From G963676655 sp963678305 (lineage in GTDB: Bacteria; Verrucomicrobiota; Lentisphaeria; Victivallales; Victivallaceae), in assembly GCA_963678305.2 (NCBI GenBank), contig CAXXVV010000013.1:1-64000 (forward strand): 64,000 nucleotides of DNA. The letters run 5' to 3'. The translations under genes were made by a program, and so were the position numbers. Shown piece by piece: positions 55,959 to 61,375 of this stretch (its first letter is position 1; each line of letters opens with the position of its first letter). The notes beneath the pieces are model-generated. The model ran no database searches. It was not told the DNA's origin and saw only the letters and a program-made list of their open reading frames with translations.

Positions 55959-56993
55959 TCATGCCGGGGCATCTCCAATAAACATGGGAGTTCCCTCCCA
56001 GAACAGACCATCCGGGACCGGGTTGGGGCAGCCGCAACTGCCGCCAATGTTCAGGCGCGGTTTGATCCTCATATTTTTTAATTCAGGTTTGATGTCGTTT
56101 GAATTTATACGGTTCAAAATCAATTCAACTGTAAGATCGGCAATTGGTTCAAGCGGCTGGATAATGGTAGTCAAAGCCGGGAATGTGAATTCGGTGAATG
56201 TAAGGCCGTCATACCCGATTACCGCAACGTCTTCCGGTACTTTTATCCCTTTTCCGGCTAGTAATGCGAGTAATTTTCCCGCGATAATATCGTTGGTGCA
56301 GAATAGAGCGTTTACCCCGCTTTTGACTGCCGCAACGATGTCATCGGTAGCTCTTGGGTTATGCAGCAGTTCAACATGAAAGCTCAAAGACCCCAAACCC
56401 GATTCAGCCAGGGATGACTCCAGTCCGGTCATTTTCCCGATGTTGGAAAACGGTCCGGACGTAATAAAGCCAACCCGGGTTCTGCCGTGTTCGATAAAAT
56501 GATTCCCCGCCAGCTTTCCGCCGTATTCCGAGTCGGTTTTGCAGTCTGAAATTTCCTGATCATGACCCAATACAACATACGGCACCGGTAATGATTCAAA
56601 ATTGCGCCGGTCACAATAGTTTGAGAAAATAATGCCGTCGACGCCCCGGGCCAGTAAGTCGCCAATGCGACGTTTTTCTTCAACCGGATTGCTCTGGGTT
56701 TCTTCAAGGATTGTCTGATAACCTTCGCTCCACAGGCCGCAAGTGATTTCATGAATCAGGCATGAATGGATAGGCACGGAAAACAATGATCCAAGAATTC
56801 CAATGGTTTTACCGGACTTTCCGCGAAGCATCCGGGCTGAAAGATTTGGCCGGTAGCCCATTTCAGCCGCAATCCGGTCTATTTTGGTCCGCATTGACCT
56901 GGATACATGCCCGGGGCGGTTGTTCAAAGTCAGAGAAACCGCAGTTTGGGATACTCCGGCTGCCCGGGCTACATCTTTCATTGTTACTGTCAT
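55959..56993 (-). CDS. LacI family transcriptional regulator
   Basis: A 344-residue regulator of normal length. The N-terminal helix-turn-helix and hinge (VTMKDVARAAGVSQTAVSLTLNNRPGHVSRSMRTKIDRIAAEMGYRPN when segments are joined) is the LacI signature. The effector domain has SKTIGILG-type strands (GKTIGILGSLFSVPIHSCLIHE), DGIIFSNYCDRRN and VAVIGYDGLTFTEFTFPALTTI. It should respond to a sugar. It lies upstream of the pseudopilin and giant glycosidase genes on the same strand. A palindrome in its own promoter (57024-57039) and a related box before the pseudopilin gene at 57452 suggest auto-regulation and control of that gene. Confidence 0.9.
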   Translation of the reverse strand: MTVTMKDVARAAGVSQTAVSLTLNNRPGHVSRSMRTKIDRIAAEMGYRPNLSARMLRGKSGKTIGILGSLFSVPIHSCLIHEITCGLWSEGYQTILEETQSNPVEEKRRIGDLLARGVDGIIFSNYCDRRNFESLPVPYVVLGHDQEISDCKTDSEYGGKLAGNHFIEHGRTRVGFITSGPFSNIGKMTGLESSLAESGLGSLSFHVELLHNPRATDDIVAAVKSGVNALFCTNDIIAGKLLALLAGKGIKVPEDVAVIGYDGLTFTEFTFPALTTIIQPLEPIADLTVELILNRINSNDIKPELKNMRIKPRLNIGGSCGCPNPVPDGLFWEGTPMFIGDAPA

Positions 56994-57023
56994 TATGGTT
57001 CTTTTGCGTAGATATTTTCTCTT

Positions 57024-57071
57024 GGTAAATCGTATTACCTCTATTATACAACCTTAAATATATGATTGCAA
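57024..57071 (-). promoter_or_regulatory. lacI-type gene promoter with operator palindrome
   Basis: Minus strand TTGCAA (57066-57071), 17 bases, TATAAT (57043-57048). Directly downstream lies GGTAAATCGTATTACC (57024-57039), a near-palindrome with a central CG as in LacI-family sites. The 12 bases CGTATTACCTCT (57031-57042) recur, inverted, at 58223-58234 beside another TTGCAA/TATAAT promoter. Confidence 0.6.
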
Positions 57072-57166
57072 CAGGCGGTTTAATTTTTTTCAGAAAAAGG
57101 TCTTTATAGTGTAATCCCTCCCTGTTTTCTCAACCTCAAAAAAAAGAAAAAATCTGCGTAGCAGTA
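57072..57166. other. AT-rich spacer between lacI promoter and element B
   Basis: This part of the 458-base gap shows an A/T-rich run and a CCTCCC tract near 57118. Its minus strand ends element B with ATTTTTTCTTTTTTTT after a small CTGC/GCAG stem, which could be a terminator in that direction. I see no gene. Confidence 0.3.
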
Positions 57167-57333
57167 TAATCGCACCGCGCCGTACGCGGACGCGATCCAG
57201 CGGCGGTCATGCCGTACGCTAAGTTGGCAAACTTTGTTTGCCGCAGTAACCTCCATTCATCCGTAGCGATGTGGTTGGAAAAGCGATTTGAGCTTTTCCA
57301 ATTACGTTTGAGCGTAGGATGTAAGGAGGATTA
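57167..57333. repeat. Hairpin-array element, copy B
   Basis: The stems are CCGCG/CGCGG (57175-57189, the CGT of copy A's loop conserved inside CCGTA), CGGC/GCCG (57201-57214), GGCAAAC/GTTTGCC (57226-57242), CATC/GATG (57258-57271), TTGGAAAAGC/GCTTTTCCAA (57275-57301, loop GATTTGA) and TACG/CGTA (57303-57316). Shared with copy A are GCACC, GATCCA, TAAGTT, the GATT loop start and AGG..GTAA. Copy B lacks one GC hairpin of copy A. TAATC (57167-57171) can pair with GATTA (57329-57333). Confidence 0.65.
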
Positions 57334-57382
57334 ACCTCGCGAAAATACTGAGGTATTACTTTATAGAGTAATCATTACTTGC

Positions 57383-57429
57383 CGGGCAATACAAAAAAAA
57401 CAAAGTATTATTTTATATTGTATTGCCCG
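57383..57429 (-). terminator. Long-loop hairpin after the 57452 pseudopilin gene
   Basis: CGGGCAATACAA (57383-57394) and TTGTATTGCCCG (57418-57429) form a perfect 12-bp stem with a 23-base AT-rich loop. It lies 23 bases after the stop codon. The T-run on the minus strand is within the loop and arm rather than after the hairpin, so it may act as a 3'-end stabiliser or a terminator. Confidence 0.5.
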
Positions 57430-57451
57430 TTATCCGGTTGCTTCTATACAT

Positions 57452-58153
57452 TTAATTCCGCTTAAAGTATTTCTTGGATGGCTCCTGCTGGATATTTTGC
57501 AAGGAGTGTTTTTCATAGGTTACATGTCCATCGCACCACAGTACGTTTGCTCCATCATTGTGACGGTCATGAAAAACCAGCGACCCGGTGCCGGAATTAT
57601 TGACCAGGCAGAAAGAGTAGGGCGGGTTGCCGGCATTTTCATTGTTCCAACAGTCAACAGTCAGCAGAGTGGTTGACGGATGTCTCAATTGCGAGCGGTT
57701 GGCGGGAACATAAAGTCTGCTGGCATAATTGGGGGCGCTGCTGGGAATGTCATAGTAACTGCCGCCGACATAGTAAAAGTTATACCCGTAATGTGCATAA
57801 TAATGATAAAGCGGTGAATCCGGATGATCCGCCAGGACTTTTGAATTGCCGGTAAACATTGTAGCTGAAGGGCAGGTAAATACTTTGCTGTCCTTTACAT
57901 AGTTCTCGCGCAGGGCCCAGGCCCAGTTCCAAACAGAATTGGAAACACCTTCGAACATATATGGCGGATACCTGGCGTCATTGTCGTCGAGATACAGGGC
58001 AAAGCCCAATCCGAGTTGTTTCTGGTTTGCCGCGCACTTAATGGTTCTGGCTTTTTCCCTCGCCTGATTAAGCGCAGGGAGCAGCATACTGGCTAGTATT
58101 GCGATAATCGCGATTACAATCAGGAGTTCGATCAATGTGAATGTCTTCTTCAT
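57452..58153 (-). CDS. Type II pseudopilin-like protein (H-x9-DG family)
   Basis: A 233-residue protein. I chose ATG 58153 because GGAG is 7 bases upstream; the longer frame from 58180 has no ribosome binding site. Leader MKKT precedes FTLIELLIVIAI and ASMLLPALNQAREKART. Near the end are LVNNSGTGSLVFHDRHNDG and ANVLWCDGHVTYEKHSL. Its sequence tracks the 55162 paralogue along its whole length. It is a single-gene unit with its own promoter and a LacI-like box, so it is probably co-regulated with the lacI-type gene and the glycosidase operon. Confidence 0.87.
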   Translation of the reverse strand: MKKTFTLIELLIVIAIIAILASMLLPALNQAREKARTIKCAANQKQLGLGFALYLDDNDARYPPYMFEGVSNSVWNWAWALRENYVKDSKVFTCPSATMFTGNSKVLADHPDSPLYHYYAHYGYNFYYVGGSYYDIPSSAPNYASRLYVPANRSQLRHPSTTLLTVDCWNNENAGNPPYSFCLVNNSGTGSLVFHDRHNDGANVLWCDGHVTYEKHSLQNIQQEPSKKYFKRN

Positions 58154-58194
58154 AATATTTCTCCAATTGTTAAAAATCACTCTGTCTATTTATA

Positions 58195-58238
58195 ATTATA
58201 TGCCATTATTCTTTTGATTGCAAGAGGTAATACGTATT
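58195..58238 (-). promoter_or_regulatory. Promoter of the 57452 pseudopilin gene with LacI-like box
   Basis: Minus strand TTGCAA (58218-58223), 17 bases, TATAAT (58195-58200). The box AGAGGTAATACGTATT (58223-58238) overlaps the -35 end and contains the perfect palindrome AATACGTATT. Its AGAGGTAATACG is identical to the box in the lacI promoter. Confidence 0.55.
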
Positions 58239-58323
58239 TTTGAACTGATTATTGGAAATTTTCTATAAAACCATTTCCGACTTTTCAGTAATCTTACGAA
58301 TATGTTACGTTTTGAGCTTGTGG

Positions 58324-58339
58324 TTGACACTTTTGTCAA
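58324..58339. promoter_or_regulatory. Palindrome before the phage remnant
   Basis: TTGACA-CTTT-TGTCAA is a perfect 6-4-6 inverted repeat 30 bases upstream of the first phage-like gene. It may be an operator or contribute a -35 box. Confidence 0.35.
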
Positions 58340-58369
58340 ATATAAACAACCACAATCAGGAGATTAAAA

Positions 58370-58672
58370 ATGTTGGAAAACAGATTTCACACAACCGTGT
58401 CCGTAAAAGTTCCAAACGGGACTTATGTCGATGGAAAACCGCAATATGATGAATATGCCGGAGAGGCGTTTGAAACCGCCGCGACCGAGCTGGACCTGAA
58501 AGAACCGGCCGGTATGAGTGTCGACCGGGTGTTTCTGGTCAGATGCCAGGCGGAAGTTGTCGCCGGTTCCATTGTTACTTCCGGCGGCAGGGATTTTCGA
58601 ATCCAGAATGTTCGTAAATGCCGCCGGCTTAACGGCACGGATTTTTGCTATCGCTGTCAAACCACGAAATAA
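58370..58672 (+). CDS. Phage head-tail connector-like small protein
   Basis: A 100-residue protein with AGGAG 7 bases before ATG. The pattern (AGEAFETAATELDLKEPAG, VAGSIVTSGGRDFRIQNVRKCRR) resembles small beta-rich head-closure or adaptor proteins of tailed phages, but the match is by general look only. It is followed by a tail-terminator-like protein and a terminase-small-subunit-like protein on the same strand. Together they look like a piece of a phage structural module rather than a complete prophage. Confidence 0.4.
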   Translation: MLENRFHTTVSVKVPNGTYVDGKPQYDEYAGEAFETAATELDLKEPAGMSVDRVFLVRCQAEVVAGSIVTSGGRDFRIQNVRKCRRLNGTDFCYRCQTTK

Positions 58673-58684
58673 AGGAAAATTACC

Positions 58685-59098
58685 ATGGATACCGTAACTA
58701 TTGAACAAGCCGTAGTCAGCTATCTGGCCGGGCAACTTAATATGACAATTGACAATGATATTTTTCGCGGGGGAATGCCGTCGGAATCGACTGACGCCGC
58801 GGCGCTGGTATTTGAACAGCGCAAGGCCGTTGAACGACGGTCGCAAGACGCATTTTCCGCTTCTCTTTTTGTGCGTCGGACAGATCGTGACTCTCTGCTT
58901 GCTGTTGAAGCGCAATTCTCCGCCATCCTGCCGGTATTCGGTGTCTCCAGTGTGATTACTGGTTACACGGTGCTACTCCACTCGCTCCGGCGGGACGGGT
59001 ACGGCGGCATTTCCCCCGCATCTTTCAATGGTCAGGAATGCTATTTAATGCAGCAGAAACTGATTGTCACAGTTAACTCCGTTACCGCTAACCCTTGA
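58685..59098 (+). CDS. Phage structural-type protein (tail-terminator-like)
   Basis: A 137-residue protein with AAGGAAAA before ATG. Its start (TVTIEQAVVSYLAGQLNMTID) and the length suit the small minor capsid or tail-terminator proteins that follow head-tail connectors. I do not recognise a specific family. It sits 12 bases after the connector-like gene and 16 bases before the terminase-like gene. Confidence 0.4.
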   Translation: MDTVTIEQAVVSYLAGQLNMTIDNDIFRGGMPSESTDAAALVFEQRKAVERRSQDAFSASLFVRRTDRDSLLAVEAQFSAILPVFGVSSVITGYTVLLHSLRRDGYGGISPASFNGQECYLMQQKLIVTVNSVTANP

Positions 59099-59114
59099 TC
59101 CATAAGGAGGATAT

Positions 59115-59555
59115 ATGGGACGTGAATTTTACCGTGAGCATTTTCCGAAAATCGCCGAAGGTCTGGCCCGTCAGGGCCGGACAAATGCCGAGATCGCCGC
59201 TCACCTTGAGATATCTGAAACCACTTTCTACAATTACTTGAAAAAATTTCCGGAATTTGCCGAAGCGGTAAAGCGCGGCAAAGCGCCGGTTGATTTCGAT
59301 GTTGAGACTTCATTATTGAAGCTGGCTACCGGCTACGACGCTACAGAAATTCAGGAGGAGGCGATTATCGACGCCGAAACCGGCGAAGAAGTCAAGACCA
59401 AGCGCAAGACGGTAACCAAGCACGTGCCGCCAAGTGTTTCGGCGGCCATGTTCTGGTTGAAAAACCGGCTTCCGGATAATTGGCGTGAAAGGCAGAAGGA
59501 TGAACAAAAACATGACATCAACCTGCATTTCGACAAAGACGATGAAAAATTGTGA
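59115..59555 (+). CDS. Terminase small subunit-like HTH protein
   Basis: A 146-residue protein with a perfect AAGGAGG before ATG. Residues about 10-45 form a helix-turn-helix (IAEGLARQGRTNAEIAAHLEISETTFYNYL). The rest (GYDATEIQEEAI, KHVPPSVSAAMFWLKNRLPDNWRE) is typical of phage terminase small subunits, which bind packaging DNA. No large subunit follows. A 21-codon frame (59542-59607) starting MKNCEWYADAKLI overlaps its end and may be the truncated next gene. The tRNA gene's 3' end is 72 bases away, so integration next to the tRNA is plausible. Confidence 0.65.
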   Translation: MGREFYREHFPKIAEGLARQGRTNAEIAAHLEISETTFYNYLKKFPEFAEAVKRGKAPVDFDVETSLLKLATGYDATEIQEEAIIDAETGEEVKTKRKTVTKHVPPSVSAAMFWLKNRLPDNWRERQKDEQKHDINLHFDKDDEKL

Positions 59556-59627
59556 ATGGTATGCGGACGCGAAGCTAATTAGTGCATTACCTATAAGTCT
59601 TACATGACCTGTAGAATATAAAAAAAC

Positions 59628-59701
59628 TGGAGCGGGCGACCGGAGTCGAACCGGCGTGACTGGCTTGGGAAGCCAGGGCATAACCGTTTTGCTACGCCCG
59701 C
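59628..59701 (-). tRNA. tRNA-Gly (CCC)
   Basis: A 74-base gene with encoded CCA. The acceptor GCGGGCG pairs with CGCCCGC. The anticodon arm is CTGGC-TTCCCAA-GCCAG, giving anticodon CCC. The T-arm is GCCGG-TTCGACT-CCGGT. The 3' end faces the phage remnant. Confidence 0.93.
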
Positions 59702-59718
59702 ATCTGGTAAGCACAAAT

Positions 59719-59746
59719 AAAATATTACTAAAAAGTAAAATGTCAA
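59719..59746 (-). promoter_or_regulatory. Promoter of tRNA-Gly
   Basis: Minus strand TTGACA (59741-59746), 16 bases, TATTTT (59719-59724). It lies just downstream of the gdhA terminator, giving the tRNA its own start. Confidence 0.55.
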
Positions 59747-59757
59747 GCTGAAAATCT

Positions 59758-59785
59758 AAAAAGCCGGTTTTATGTCCGGCTTTTT
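59758..59785. terminator. Bidirectional terminator after gdhA
   Basis: AAAAAGCCGG (59758-59767) and CCGGCTTTTT (59776-59785) form a perfect 10-bp hairpin with T-runs in both directions. It ends the minus-strand dehydrogenase transcript. Confidence 0.85.
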
Positions 59786-59805
59786 GTACTATTTTATTTT
59801 TCAGC

Positions 59806-61056
59806 TCAGACCCAGCCGCGAAGACGACAGGCTTCAGCAACCCGGGTGACGCTTACTATATAAGCTGCCAGACGGGTTTTTACTTTGCGTTTCATATAAA
59901 TATCAAATACCGCATGGAATGCTTTCGTCATTTTTTCATCCAGACGCTGATGGACCTCTTCTTCTGTCCAGTAGAAATTGCAGGCGTTTTGAACTTGTTC
60001 AAAATAACTTACGGTGACCCCGCCGGCATTTGCCAGAAAATCGGGAATAACGAAGACGCCATTCTCGTGCAGAATATCGTCGGCTTCGACCGTGGTTGGG
60101 CCGTTGGCCAGTTCGCAGATGATTTTAGCTTTGATAGCGGGAGCATTGTCAGCCCGTATAACATTTTCAAGTGCGGACGGAAAGAGTACCGCCATATCCA
60201 ATTCCAGCAAGTCGTCATTGCTGATCGGCTCGGTTCCCGGAAATCCCGCGACTTCTCCGGTCTTGAGCTTATATTCAACCAGCGCTTTTGCGTCGATTCC
60301 GTCCTTGCAATATACTCCGCCACGGGAATCACTGGCGGCAATCAGTTTCAAGCCAAGCATTTCCTCTCCAAGGAGCGCGGCGTATTGTCCGGCGTTGCCG
60401 AAGCCCTGTACCGCCATTGCTTTGCCGCTGAGTGAGAGTTGCAGGGCTCTGGCCGCTTCGCGCACGGTGAATATGCCGCCGCGGGCAGTTGCGTCGCCGC
60501 GTCCGGCGCTGCCGCCGAGAGGCATTGGTTTGCCGGTTATAACGCCGGGGTGATGCTCGCCGCTCAATGTTTCATATTCATCCATCATCCAGGCCATGAT
60601 TTGCGGCGTGGTATACACATCCGGGGCCGGGATGTCTTTGGTCACGCCAAGGGTAGGGGCAACTGCGCGGATATAGGCCCGGGCAAGTCGTTCTTTTTCC
60701 GTTTCGGAAAGCGCTTTGGGATTGCAGATGATGCCGCCTTTGCCGCCGCCCAGAGGAATGTCGACCACCGCGGTTTTCCAGGTCATCCAGGTGGCCAGCG
60801 CGCGCACAGTGTCAAGAGTTTCATCCGGATGCCAGCGCAGGCCGCCTTTAGCGGGGCCGCGCGCAGTGTTGTGCCTGACTCGGAACCCCTGGAATACCTG
60901 TACACTGCCGTCATCCATTTTTACCGGCAGCCTGACGCATAGTTCCTGCTGCGGCCATCTTAAAAATTCATATACGGCCTGGTCAAGGTCCAGCATTGCG
61001 GCTACCTCATCGAATTGTTTCTGGGCCAGTGCAAAAGCGTTATGCCGGTCTTTCAT
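59806..61056 (-). CDS. gdhA: Glutamate dehydrogenase (Glu/Leu/Phe/Val dehydrogenase family)
   Basis: A 416-residue enzyme. I chose ATG 61056 because GGGAG is 6 bases upstream; the frame reaches back to 61107 without a signal. Motifs are VFQGFRVRHNTARGPAKGGLRWHP, the catalytic lysine region IPLGGGKGGIICNP, the Asp in KDIPAPDVYT, and the NAD-binding AVQGFGNAGQYAALL. The size is that of NAD(P)-dependent enzymes of archaea and Gram-positives (415-420 residues). It interconverts glutamate with 2-oxoglutarate and ammonia. The divergent neighbour encodes a second, unrelated type. Confidence 0.92.
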   Translation of the reverse strand: MKDRHNAFALAQKQFDEVAAMLDLDQAVYEFLRWPQQELCVRLPVKMDDGSVQVFQGFRVRHNTARGPAKGGLRWHPDETLDTVRALATWMTWKTAVVDIPLGGGKGGIICNPKALSETEKERLARAYIRAVAPTLGVTKDIPAPDVYTTPQIMAWMMDEYETLSGEHHPGVITGKPMPLGGSAGRGDATARGGIFTVREAARALQLSLSGKAMAVQGFGNAGQYAALLGEEMLGLKLIAASDSRGGVYCKDGIDAKALVEYKLKTGEVAGFPGTEPISNDDLLELDMAVLFPSALENVIRADNAPAIKAKIICELANGPTTVEADDILHENGVFVIPDFLANAGGVTVSYFEQVQNACNFYWTEEEVHQRLDEKMTKAFHAVFDIYMKRKVKTRLAAYIVSVTRVAEACRLRGWV

Positions 61057-61112
61057 GTTTTTCTCCCAAGTATTGACGGTTTTTTCGAAAATATTTATTG
61101 ACTCCAAGATAA

Positions 61113-61140
61113 TTATATATTCAAAATCGTCTTTGTCAAC
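61113..61140 (-). promoter_or_regulatory. Promoter of gdhA
   Basis: Minus strand TTGACA (61135-61140), 16 bases, TATAAT (61113-61118). The rest of the 319-base divergent gap (to 61375) is AT-rich with a TATAAT at about 61289 for the opposite gene but no clear partner. Confidence 0.75.
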
Positions 61141-61375
61141 TTTTTTTGATAATAAAATTCATGGATGATTTCTATTAAATCGGAAAAATGTGTCTGTTAG
61201 TAATTTGTTAAGTTTGAATCGGATAAAAATCAATAAAAAATATTTAATCGAGTTGGCAAAGTGTTTTTAGGGAATTATTTTATAATGGCACTTGCTATTA
61301 TTATGATTGGATGTTATATTTAATAGAAGACTTCCATTAAGTCTTGTTTTTTTAATTATCAAGGAGAAGAAGAAA

